DNA of 16,917 nt, from positions 1 through 16,917 of the forward strand of contig JAAZNX010000155.1 in NCBI GenBank assembly GCA_012798025.1, given 5' to 3'. Origin of the DNA: Methanothrix sp. Lineage in GTDB: Archaea; Halobacteriota; Methanosarcinia; Methanotrichales; Methanotrichaceae. Made by a program: the position numbers and the translations under genes. Positions 1-6,444 of this stretch are shown here, one piece after another (the stretch's first letter is position 1; every line of letters starts with the position of its first letter). The notes beneath the pieces were generated by a model. That model worked only from the letters and a program-made list of their open reading frames with translations. It ran no database searches and was not told the origin of the DNA.

Positions 1-140
1 AAGCGCCTATCTCGGAGGTTATTGTAAATGTCCTCTGTGGTGAAGCCCATCAGCTCACCTTTGCCATAAACGATCCTCTCGATGGTATAGTAGATATCAT
101 CGAACTTCCTCAGGGGATAGGTCCACTCTGCGAACTGCAT
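1..140 (-). CDS. N-terminal part of an unrecognised protein (runs off the left edge)
   Basis: Only the first 46 residues lie in the window. The frame opens with ATG at 140, begins MQFAEWTYPLRKFDDIYYTI and stays open to base 1. The start is well supported because the coding strand carries a strong ribosome binding site, AAGGAGGTT (155-147), six bases before the ATG. The visible part is rich in aromatic and charged residues, with no cysteines, no membrane segment and no signal peptide. It is divergent from the uracil-DNA glycosylase gene, with 82 bases between the two starts. I do not recognise the family and assign no function. That it is a gene is fairly sure from the RBS and open frame. Confidence 0.7.
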   Translation of the reverse strand, partial: MQFAEWTYPLRKFDDIYYTIERIVYGKGELMGFTTEDIYNNLRDRR

Positions 141-222
141 TAAAGCAACCTCCTTATGTGGCATTTAGGAGTTTTAAGCGAATAAGAACCTTTCGTTTTC
201 ATCATGAGTTCTTCATCATAGG

Positions 223-810
223 ATGGTTCATAAACATGAAGGAAAAGCAAATAGCTTTGGTCGCATGAACCTATCTAATATCAAGGATCTACCATCCCTC
301 CACAGAAAAATCTGCACTTGCAAGCTATGCGATCTATCTTTAGGTCGCACCAAGGCAGTGCCTGGAGAGGGGCCTTGTCCTGCAAAGATTATGCTGATAG
401 GAGAGGCTCCTGGTCGAGAGGAGGACCTCACTGGAAGGCCTTTCGTGGGCCGAGCCGGGAGGCTGTTGGATCGCGCTCTATTTGACGCGGGCTTGAATAG
501 ATCGGAGGTATTCATAACCAGCGTCGTGAAATGCCGACCGCCCAAGAACAGAAAGCCCAAGCGCAGCGAGATTGTTGCCTGCCATCCTTACCTGAAGGCT
601 CAAATGATGATGCTGAATCCAGAGTTTGTATGCTTGATGGGGAACGTGGCCGCTCAAGCAATCCTCGGGATGCAGGGAATCGTAGCTTTGCGTGGCAGGA
701 TCCTGCATGATCGCTATCTTGTGACTTATCATCCTGCAGCGGTTCTGAGGAATAAGAATCTCATGGATGATTTTGTCTCCGATCTCAAGATGACCAGCAG
801 GCCACACTGA
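223..810 (+). CDS. Type-4 (Fe-S) uracil-DNA glycosylase
   Basis: This enzyme removes uracil from DNA, produced mainly by cytosine deamination, and so starts base-excision repair. The protein (195 aa) matches family 4. Motif 1 is GEAPGREED (60-68). The HPAA motif of the substrate pocket is at 170-173 (VTYHPAAVLRN). Four cysteines fit the family's [4Fe-4S] ligands: C33 and C36 (CKLC) near the N terminus, then C104 (VVKCRPP) and C120 (VACHP). The length is typical. The start is uncertain: ATG at 223 has only a weak RBS, and M15 (ATG at 265) would begin MNLSNIKDLPSLHRK, closer to the usual family N terminus. The next gene starts 17 bases after the stop, so the two are probably co-transcribed. Confidence 0.93.
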   Translation: MVHKHEGKANSFGRMNLSNIKDLPSLHRKICTCKLCDLSLGRTKAVPGEGPCPAKIMLIGEAPGREEDLTGRPFVGRAGRLLDRALFDAGLNRSEVFITSVVKCRPPKNRKPKRSEIVACHPYLKAQMMMLNPEFVCLMGNVAAQAILGMQGIVALRGRILHDRYLVTYHPAAVLRNKNLMDDFVSDLKMTSRPH

Positions 811-827
811 AGCCAAAAGGTGCGTTC

Positions 828-1331
828 TTGTTCTGCCTTACATATGATATCTGGAATGAGATCGTCGATGATGTGGTTGGTGCCCACATAGATCTCTTCG
901 AGGCCATGCACCATGCGAGCGAGCAGCTTCAGCTCTCAAAGCCCCTGATAGACGATCTGAAGGGCAGGGGCGTGAAGGAAATTGGAACAGGTTCTCAGAG
1001 GTTCCTTCTAAAGATAGATTTCTTAGAGGACAAGATAGGGGGTTTCAAGATATCCCTTCTGGCTGCAGAGGATATCGAGGTCTTCGAGGAGCTCAAGGCA
1101 GAGATAGCGTCTGATCATGGCTTCTGTATTGAGGAGATCGAGGGCTTTGAGCTCGAACACGGACTGGATATGGACGAAGACATCTTCGAAGAGATGAGAG
1201 AGAGCTACGGGATAGATGTTGAGATCGACGAGAACGAGCTCCTCTTCGAGCTAGTGGTATTCGATAGCCAGGATATTGATGACAGCCGAAAGATCGATGA
1301 GGCATGGAATGGAAATGCCTCAGCGAATTAA
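828..1331 (+). CDS. Acidic hypothetical protein, TTG start
   Basis: This 167-residue protein is unrecognised. It is strongly acidic, with Glu/Asp-rich stretches over roughly 80-165. It is rich in predicted helix and has no membrane segment, signal peptide or metal motif. The first usable start is TTG at 828, with AAAAGGTG ending six bases upstream. The first ATG in frame is residue 26 (at 903), so a shorter product is possible. The gene follows the uracil-DNA glycosylase stop by 17 bases. It ends convergently with the minus-strand gene at 1328: the palindrome TTAA (1328-1331) supplies part of both stop codons. That tight packing, and the lack of a better frame here, support a real gene. No function is proposed. 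Confidence 0.7.
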   Translation: MFCLTYDIWNEIVDDVVGAHIDLFEAMHHASEQLQLSKPLIDDLKGRGVKEIGTGSQRFLLKIDFLEDKIGGFKISLLAAEDIEVFEELKAEIASDHGFCIEEIEGFELEHGLDMDEDIFEEMRESYGIDVEIDENELLFELVVFDSQDIDDSRKIDEAWNGNASAN

Positions 1332-1801
1332 TCGAAGTCCGAGCACCGCCCCTCACGGAATTTGTAGATGAGATAGCCCTCGAAGGCGTGCTCCATGCCA
1401 TCCACTGCCAGGAACTCGCCTCTGTCAACCTCTGCTGTGGCTGCATCGATGAGGCTCTGAAGATCTCCGCACTTTTTGACTATGAACAAAAGGGCTTCGT
1501 TTAAGATCTCAGTGGATATCTCCTCGCTGAGTATCTCACAGAGCCTCTCCACGAGCTGTGCATCGCTGGCATCCAGATGAGCCTTTAAGCCTATGAAGGT
1601 CGAATCCAAATCTCCGAGGTTGTGTTCGAAATAGCTGCGAATGCCGGCTTTTACCTCTTCTTCAGTTCCCACCAGGTAGAGCGCCTTTCTCGCCTGCATG
1701 GTCGTGATATCATTTATGCGAGCAGTGCAGACGGTTATCTCCTTGGGATCGATCTTCAGATAATCGGCCAGGGCCTGCTTGCGCTGCTCCATATTTACCA
1801 T
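1328..1801 (-). CDS. Hypothetical protein, second gene of the dodecin unit
   Basis: The product has 157 residues if it starts at ATG 1801, or 154 if it starts at M4 (ATG at 1792). It is soluble, helical and mildly acidic. It opens MVNMEQRKQALADYLKIDPK, which resembles a small helical N-terminal module. It has only a few scattered cysteines and no recognisable catalytic motif. The dodecin stop codon TAA (1804-1802) is directly followed by this ATG, so translation is almost certainly coupled. A methanogen-restricted conserved protein seems likely from its character and context, but I do not recognise the family. Its link to dodecin is inferred only from the junction. Confidence 0.8.
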   Translation of the reverse strand: MVNMEQRKQALADYLKIDPKEITVCTARINDITTMQARKALYLVGTEEEVKAGIRSYFEHNLGDLDSTFIGLKAHLDASDAQLVERLCEILSEEISTEILNEALLFIVKKCGDLQSLIDAATAEVDRGEFLAVDGMEHAFEGYLIYKFREGRCSDFD

Positions 1802-2038
1802 TTAGAGGGTCTCCGGCTCGATCTCGTGCTTGAAGGATATCCGGACCTTTGCGCGGTACTCCACGACCCTACCATCTGCGAGCTTCGTGTCCAGCTCCAC
1901 GACCTCGGCGATGCGAAGGTTTGTCAGTTTGTCCGATGCTCTGTCCACCGCCCCCTTAACTGCCTCCTCCCAGCCGATAGGAGATGAACCCACCAATTCG
2001 ATGGCTTTGTAGACGCTACCGCCCACTTCGCGCTGCAT
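1802..2038 (-). CDS. Dodecin-family protein without the flavin-stacking tryptophan
   Basis: Dodecins are small proteins of about 70 residues that assemble into hollow dodecamers. Classical members store flavin. This 78-residue protein shows the family pattern: SVYKAIELVGSSPIGWEEAV (8-27) for the first strand and helix, then NLRIAEVVELD (40-50) and VVEYRAKVRISFK (58-70) for the other strands. The position of the flavin-sandwiching Trp (W36 in Halobacterium dodecin) holds Ile43, and the flavin-contacting Gln (Q55) aligns with Arg62. From memory, this IRxA/YR pattern is that of the calcium-dodecin/SecE2 type (mycobacterial Rv0379), not of flavin binders. The family call is secure; the ligand is not. 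Start is ATG 2038; GTG at residue 5 is a less likely alternative. The only SD-like element, AAGGATGAG, sits in a small inverted repeat (2048-2062). Confidence 0.9.
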   Translation of the reverse strand: MQREVGGSVYKAIELVGSSPIGWEEAVKGAVDRASDKLTNLRIAEVVELDTKLADGRVVEYRAKVRISFKHEIEPETL

Positions 2039-2047
2039 AATCGTTAT

Positions 2048-2062
2048 AAGGATCTCATCCTT
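2048..2062 (-). promoter_or_regulatory. Inverted repeat covering the dodecin SD-like sequence
   Basis: AAGGAT-CTC-ATCCTT is a perfect 6-bp inverted repeat. On the dodecin mRNA it reads AAGGAT-GAG-ATCCTT and ends nine bases before the ATG at 2038. The left arm plus loop is the only purine-rich SD-like sequence ahead of the gene. Folding would therefore hide it. A translational control element is an inference from position alone. Confidence 0.35.
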
Positions 2063-2101
2063 GATATCTTTTACCTGGGAGCGGAGAGGAACAAAAGAAC
2101 T

Positions 2102-2166
2102 CCGGCCTTCAGGGCGGCAAGGAAGCCGCCAAGTGGATCATGCAATAGCATCCCCCGGTACGGGGG
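2102..2166. other. GC-rich hairpin cluster in the gap upstream of dodecin
   Basis: Three stems can form. CCGGCC-TTCA-GGGCGG (2102-2117) has one internal mismatch. GGCGGC-AAGGAA-GCCGCC (2113-2130) is perfect and uses bases 2113-2117 of the first, so the two are mutually exclusive. CCCCCG-GTA-CGGGGG (2152-2166) is also perfect. The first stem with its TTCA loop resembles the subterminal hairpins at ends of archaeal IS200/IS605 elements, so this may be a leftover element end. Because the gap lies between the HEAT-protein gene and dodecin on the same strand, a transcribed leader or processing structure is equally possible. No T tract follows, so a simple terminator is unlikely. Confidence 0.4.
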
Positions 2167-2210
2167 TAGGTCTGCAGGCCTATTCGGCTGAAAAGAGGAT
2201 CGAAGGTCGC

Positions 2211-2810
2211 CTAATCTACCTTTTCATCAATTGATGCGTCCTTTGTCCCCTCTTTGGGCGCCTCATTCTTCGATTCTTTCTTAGGTCCTCTGCCCATGGC
2301 TAGCAATGATGCCTTGGCCTGGATCCTGGCCAGAGGATAGTCGTCCTTGGCCACCTTTTCCAGCGCTTCGATTGCCCTGTTATCCTTCAGCTCTCCTACA
2401 ACCCAAGCTGCACCAGCGCGTACATCCTTGTTAGCATCGGACAAGGCCTGGATCATTCGATCCGCTATTTGTTTTCCGTATGCGGCAATGGCAACCATTG
2501 CATTGCTCTTGACAAGGTACTCCTCATCCTTGAGAGCTTCAATGAGCGCCTCAAGCGCCTCGGATGGTGCTCGCTTGGAGAGAAGAATGATGGCATTTGA
2601 GCGCACCAGCATGTGCCTGTCCTTGGTGGCCTCGATCAGCTTCTCAGTAGACCAGCTTGGGTCTGGGAGCACCGCGGGCATCGAGGGCGCTTCAGCACCA
2701 CATGTTGGACAGGCCTCATCCATCATGGATCGCGTGACTATAGGCGCTGCCTTGCCCTCAACTTTTTTCTCTTCAGTCGAGACTTCTTCAGCTCTCTTCT
2801 CTTCTTCCAT
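2211..2810 (-). CDS. HEAT-repeat protein, third gene of the ior operon
   Basis: The protein has 199 residues. A charged, low-complexity N terminus (1-30) is followed by a lone CPTC pair (34-37), then about four HEAT/PBS-lyase-type helical repeats. These lie near 55-80, 82-112 (SEALEALIEALKDEEYLVKS), 115-143 (KDVRAGAAWVVGELKD) and 145-172. A Lys/Glu-rich tail (175-199) ends it. HEAT arrays bind proteins and have no catalysis of their own, so a scaffolding or adaptor role is the usual expectation. The gene starts 17 bases after the iorB stop, with GGGAAG ahead of ATG 2810, so it is probably the last gene of the ior transcript. A role connected with the oxidoreductase is inferred from this position only. 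Confidence 0.88.
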   Translation of the reverse strand: MEEEKRAEEVSTEEKKVEGKAAPIVTRSMMDEACPTCGAEAPSMPAVLPDPSWSTEKLIEATKDRHMLVRSNAIILLSKRAPSEALEALIEALKDEEYLVKSNAMVAIAAYGKQIADRMIQALSDANKDVRAGAAWVVGELKDNRAIEALEKVAKDDYPLARIQAKASLLAMGRGPKKESKNEAPKEGTKDASIDEKVD

Positions 2811-2827
2811 ACTATCTTCCCTGCGAC

Positions 2828-3415
2828 TTATTCTACTTCAGCTTTTCCTAGGGCAAAAGCCCGTCTGTTGGCTTCCAGATACTTGGACAAAACAACCTCT
2901 GCCAGAGCATCCAGCAAAAGACCTTCAGGGAGCGGGATGTACCTTGAGAGCGCACCGAGCATGACCACATTCATTGCCTGAGCAGTGCCAGCTCGCTTGG
3001 CAAGTGCAGTGGCATCTATGGGCATCGCCATGCGGCAGACATCGCGCAACGCCGCTAGGATCTCCTCCAAAGAGGGATATGCTGCAATCCCCGTGGTCAC
3101 AGTCACGGGCAGAACGGGGCTGGTGTTCACCAGGGCTACGCCATCTGAAGAGAGGAAGTGAGCAAAGCGAAGTGCTTCCGCCGGCTCCAAGGCCAGTAGC
3201 ACGTCCGCTCCTCCAGCCGCAACCATAGGGCTGAAGCGGCATCCAATTCGAGTATGGTTGATCACACTCCCTCCACGCTGAGCCATGCCGTGCGTCTCTG
3301 CTCCGCGAACGCTCTTGCCTGCCTTGACTGCTGCTCTGCCAATTACATCCGAGATCAAAATGACTCCCTGGCCGCCTACGCCAACTATTACTATGTCACA
3401 CTCCGAGGTCCTCAT
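2828..3415 (-). CDS. iorB: Indolepyruvate:ferredoxin oxidoreductase, beta subunit
   Basis: This is the small subunit of the two-subunit enzyme that oxidatively decarboxylates aryl pyruvates to aryl-CoA with ferredoxin as acceptor; in methanogens it can also run in reverse to make aromatic amino acids from arylacetates. The 195-residue protein is one gamma-type 2-oxoacid oxidoreductase domain. It has the glycine-rich IVGVGGQGVILIS (10-22) and the family's THGMAQRGGSV (41-51). The start is ATG 3415, not an upstream ATG at 3478 in the same frame. ATG 3415 overlaps the iorA stop as ATGA, has GGAGGTG four bases ahead, and gives the normal N terminus MRTSECDIVIVGVGG. Confidence 0.95.
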   Translation of the reverse strand: MRTSECDIVIVGVGGQGVILISDVIGRAAVKAGKSVRGAETHGMAQRGGSVINHTRIGCRFSPMVAAGGADVLLALEPAEALRFAHFLSSDGVALVNTSPVLPVTVTTGIAAYPSLEEILAALRDVCRMAMPIDATALAKRAGTAQAMNVVMLGALSRYIPLPEGLLLDALAEVVLSKYLEANRRAFALGKAEVE

Positions 3416-5199
3416 CTCACCACCTCCGAGATGGCAGAGCTGGGACATATTTTGGCGCACACTCCACAGCCAGTGCAAAGTGCATTGATCCTGGCCTTAT
3501 TGCCCTCAAACTCGATGGCAGGACAGCCATAGTCTACGCAAATCCTGCATCCTTGACAATCATCGCTCACAGTGAAACTTCTGCGACTGCTCCCTGAGCG
3601 TCTGGCCTTGATCACACATGGCTGCCGGGCGATGACCACGGAAAGCCCTGGAAACTCCTTGGCCTTTTGGAAGCATTCAATGGTCCTTTCCAGATCGTTT
3701 GGATCAACCGTCTCCACGAGGCCGGCCCCCAAGGCACTGGCCAGCGCCTCTAAGGAGACCTTGATCGTTGGCTCACCAGTGGCGGTAACTCCTGTGCCGG
3801 GATGGGGCTGGTGCCCGGTCATGGCTGTGGTGGAGTTGTCCAGGATTGTCACCGTTATCCTGGCTTTGTTGTAGGCCGCGTTCAAAAGGCCTGTCATGCC
3901 TCCATGCAGAAACGTCGAGTCTCCCAGGCTGCAGCAGATGTCCTCAGGCTCGCCGCCAAACCTTATGCCGCTGGCAAGGGTGATGCTCGCACCCATGCAC
4001 AGACATGTGTCCACTGTGCCCATGCCCACTGCCATTGTGTAGCAGCCGATGTCGCTTGGATATACGGCCTTCTTGCCGAAGACCTTGCGCATGGCGTAGT
4101 ATGTCGCGCGGTGGCTGCAGCCCGGACAGAGGGCCGGGGGCCTGGGCGGCAGGATCTTATCAGCCGCAGGGATGCGCAAAGGCTGTTTTTCCTCCAACCC
4201 TCTCATGCGCGCCACTGCATTTCTAACCTGCAGGAGATCCAGCTCGCCTTCGCGCAAAATGAGGCCACCCTTTCCAAGAATCTCAACTCCCGGATTTACC
4301 TTCCTTGCCAGCCTTTCCACCTGCTCTTCCACCACGGGTTCCAGCTCTTCCACTACCAAAACCCGCTTGACATGCCGAAGCATTCGCTCTATCAAACTGG
4401 ATGGCAGAGGATAGGTTCCAATGCGGAGGAGTGATACGTCCAGGTCCAGATCCAAAACAGCCTCCTCCGCGTAAAGGCCGGCTATGCCCGAGGCGATGAT
4501 CCCATCTTCTGCTCGCAGTGTGAGCCTATTCCATCTCGTGCCTTGCAGCGCTTGCTCGATAGCTGACTGCTTCTCGACCAGCTCAGTATGCAGCGGCCTG
4601 GCATGCACCGGCAAGGCCACGCGTCGCGCAGGGTTCTTGATGAATCGAGGACTTTCGCATGGCGGCTGGGGCTCGCCGAACTGTACATCTGCCCTGGCAT
4701 GCGATACTCGCGTCGTAGGCCTGAGCATCACAGGGATATTAAACCTCTCGGACAGATCAAAGCCGAAAGCTGCCATATCCCTGGCTTCCTGGGGATCTGC
4801 CGGGTCCAAGCAGGGAATAGATGCGAACTGGGCGTAGCGCCTTGAATCCTGCTCGTTCTGAGAGGAGTGACAGTAAGGGTCATCTGCAGATATCAACACC
4901 AATCCTGCGCCTACGCCCAGATACGCCAGCGTCATGAACGGGTCTGCTGCCACGTTCAGGCCAACGTGCTTCATCGTAGCTGCGGCACGCACGCCCGTCC
5001 AGGAGCCTCCGGCCGCCACCTCCAGGGCAACTTTTTCGTTGACCGACCATTCCACATGCAGTGGCATGTCTCCTTTGAGATCAACAAGAGTCTCTATGAT
5101 CTCCGATGAGGGCGTGCCTGGATAGCCGGCCACAAGCCCTACTCCAGCCTCAAGCAGTCCTCTGGCAATCGCCGCGTTTCCGAGGAGATATTCTCTCAC
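3412..5199 (-). CDS. iorA: Indolepyruvate:ferredoxin oxidoreductase, alpha subunit
   Basis: This is the large, TPP-containing subunit of cytoplasmic IorAB. Residue numbers count from TTG 5205. The pyrimidine-binding domain starts near GYPGTPSSEI (27-36). CPGCSHR (360-366) begins the TPP-binding domain, with GDSTFLHGG (428-436) and DNSTT (456-460) as the diphosphate/Mg site. The C terminus is a two-cluster ferredoxin domain. Its first set is C550, C553, C556 and C561, with the wider last gap usual in IorA; the second is C577, C580, C583 and C587. I prefer GTG 5199 as start, because AAAGGATGG (5214-5206) lies six bases before it but touches the TTG at 5205, and VREYLLGNAAIARG is a normal IorA N terminus. 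The product is then 595 residues. A TATA-like element sits at 5247-5239. Confidence 0.96.
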   Translation of the reverse strand: MREYLLGNAAIARGLLEAGVGLVAGYPGTPSSEIIETLVDLKGDMPLHVEWSVNEKVALEVAAGGSWTGVRAAATMKHVGLNVAADPFMTLAYLGVGAGLVLISADDPYCHSSQNEQDSRRYAQFASIPCLDPADPQEARDMAAFGFDLSERFNIPVMLRPTTRVSHARADVQFGEPQPPCESPRFIKNPARRVALPVHARPLHTELVEKQSAIEQALQGTRWNRLTLRAEDGIIASGIAGLYAEEAVLDLDLDVSLLRIGTYPLPSSLIERMLRHVKRVLVVEELEPVVEEQVERLARKVNPGVEILGKGGLILREGELDLLQVRNAVARMRGLEEKQPLRIPAADKILPPRPPALCPGCSHRATYYAMRKVFGKKAVYPSDIGCYTMAVGMGTVDTCLCMGASITLASGIRFGGEPEDICCSLGDSTFLHGGMTGLLNAAYNKARITVTILDNSTTAMTGHQPHPGTGVTATGEPTIKVSLEALASALGAGLVETVDPNDLERTIECFQKAKEFPGLSVVIARQPCVIKARRSGSSRRSFTVSDDCQGCRICVDYGCPAIEFEGNKARINALCTGCGVCAKICPSSAISEVVR

Positions 5200-5235
5200 A
5201 AACAACCATCCTTTAAATATATTTTTAACAATATT

Positions 5236-5249
5236 CCATATATTAAAGG
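5236..5249 (-). promoter_or_regulatory. TATA-like promoter element for the ior operon
   Basis: On the minus strand this reads CCTTTAATATATGG. It is an archaeal TATA box with a possible short BRE on its upstream side. Usual archaeal spacing would put transcription start near 5217, giving a leader of about 18 bases that holds the AAAGGATGG ribosome site and ends at GTG 5199. The agreement of these distances supports both the promoter and the chosen start. Confidence 0.55.
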
Positions 5250-5275
5250 TTAATTCTCCTCCTCTCTGATAATCG

Positions 5276-5308
5276 TTTTGATCTATTTCGTGTTTTTTGA
5301 CCTATTTC
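5276..5308 (+). repeat. Tandem 14-base direct repeat, candidate operator
   Basis: TTTTGATCTATTTC (5276-5289) and TTTTGACCTATTTC (5295-5308) differ at one base and are offset by 19 bases, roughly two DNA turns. They lie in the divergent ior/radical SAM promoter region, 58-90 bases upstream of ATG 5366. Such phased repeats often bind a regulator; no regulator is identified. Confidence 0.45.
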
Positions 5309-5365
5309 AGTCTCACAGGTGACGAGCCCAAAATTAATTAAACCAAAGGATATGATTTCATTAAA

Positions 5366-6406
5366 ATGGTCGAGTGGCAATCGGACTGTACCGGCTCAGT
5401 TTACAACTTTCTTTCCCGTGGCTGCCAGATCTGCAAGCAAGGGGCAGGGTTGGTGCTCTTTGTGACCGGCAGATGCAATCGTAGTTGCTTTTACTGCCCC
5501 ATCTCAGAGGAGCGACGTTCGCAGGACAAGGCGTTTGCAGATGAGCTGCCTGTGCAAAGCATTGCAGATATTCTGGCAGAGGCCAGGGCCATCGGCGCCC
5601 TGGGCACAGGCATCACAGGCGGCGAGCCTCTGATGAAGATGGACTTCGTCTTGGAGTGCATAAGGGCCTTAAAGGGCGAGTTTGGACAGGAGCATCACAT
5701 TCACCTTTACACGGGCCACCTTCCCAGGCTTGAGGACCTCAGAAAGCTGAGAGACGCGGGCCTGGACGAGATCCGCTTTCATCCTCCTGAATCTGATTGG
5801 ACTGAACCCTCGGGCCTCAAAGAGACCATCTTGGATGCCAAGTCGCTGGGCCTTGAGGCGGGCGTTGAGATCCCTGCGTTCAAAGCTGCGCCAAGGATAG
5901 TGGATGCTGTCAGGGAGACGGATGCTTTCTTGAATCTCAACGAGCTGGAGTTCTCAGAGACCAACTTTGCAGGCCTTCGTGCCCGCGGTTTTGTGCCCGA
6001 GGATCTCGGCTGCGGTGCAGAAGGCAGCGAAGAGATTGCAAGAGAGCACTTCTTGCACAGTGACCTGAAAGTGCACTACTGCCCCTCCCGCTTCAAAGAT
6101 GCAGTGCAACTCCGCGAGAGGCTGAAGCGACGAGCTGAGCGTGTGGCTCGGGCATTTGATTTTGTGACTGAGGAAGGGACCATCGTTCATGGCACCATCG
6201 AAGGAGATCTGTCGGGGGCCCTGCAGCTTTTGCAGGATCTTGAAGTCCCAGTCGAGATGTATTCCTGTCGTGATGGCCGAATTGACATCGCTGCGCCCAT
6301 ATTAGAGGATATTTCAAAAGAGTTAAAAGACATCGGTTGTACAGTCTCAGTAATTGAAAGATACCCCTTAGAAGATGGGCTGGTTGTGGAGAGAATACAT
6401 TTATAA
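5366..6406 (+). CDS. COG2108-type radical SAM protein, reaction unknown
   Basis: This is a 346-residue radical SAM enzyme that should cleave S-adenosylmethionine with a [4Fe-4S] cluster. The cluster motif is C37-x3-C41-x2-C44 (GRCNRSCFYCPIS), and the SAM-contacting GGEPL is at 85-89. Upstream, GCQICKQGAGLVLFVTG (19-35) carries an extra C20-x2-C23 pair, which I associate with the archaeal COG2108 family related to pyruvate formate-lyase activating enzymes. Further cysteines (C225, C248 and C287) could serve another metal site. The C-terminal region (about 270-346) is a separate small domain of unknown role. The start at ATG 5366 is the only good one; AAAGGA lies rather far upstream (5345-5350). 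A DUF2551 gene follows after 38 bases, probably in the same operon. The substrate is unknown. Confidence 0.9.
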   Translation: MVEWQSDCTGSVYNFLSRGCQICKQGAGLVLFVTGRCNRSCFYCPISEERRSQDKAFADELPVQSIADILAEARAIGALGTGITGGEPLMKMDFVLECIRALKGEFGQEHHIHLYTGHLPRLEDLRKLRDAGLDEIRFHPPESDWTEPSGLKETILDAKSLGLEAGVEIPAFKAAPRIVDAVRETDAFLNLNELEFSETNFAGLRARGFVPEDLGCGAEGSEEIAREHFLHSDLKVHYCPSRFKDAVQLRERLKRRAERVARAFDFVTEEGTIVHGTIEGDLSGALQLLQDLEVPVEMYSCRDGRIDIAAPILEDISKELKDIGCTVSVIERYPLEDGLVVERIHL

Positions 6407-6444
6407 TCCTTAAATTCATTGCTAAGGGGCGGTGATTTTGCCGG

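Noticed and set aside
1093..1446. Minus-strand open frame across the end of the acidic gene and the start of the neighbouring one
   Set aside because: Arg/Ser-rich translation typical of an antisense shadow. It overlaps two better supported genes.
2152..2166. CCCCCG-GTA-CGGGGG as an intrinsic terminator
   Set aside because: No T run follows on either strand, so it is better described as a structured leader or element end.
2347..2981. Two plus-strand open frames opposite the HEAT gene and iorB 3' end
   Set aside because: Ser/Ala-rich shadow translations of the HEAT repeats; no ribosome site, and they overlap secure minus-strand genes.
3416..3478. 21-residue N-terminal extension of IorB from ATG 3478
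   Set aside because: It would lie within the iorA ferredoxin domain and lacks a good ribosome site, while ATG 3415 has GGAGGTG and gives the normal family start.
3802..4434. 210-codon plus-strand open frame inside iorA
   Set aside because: It lies opposite the conserved middle and TPP-binding parts of IorA, and its translation is rich in His/Cys/Arg without any domain pattern.
5185..5209. ATG at 5209 as start of the gene upstream of iorB
   Set aside because: It lies inside the ribosome site, and its frame gives no IorA similarity. GTG 5199 fits the RBS spacing and the family N terminus.
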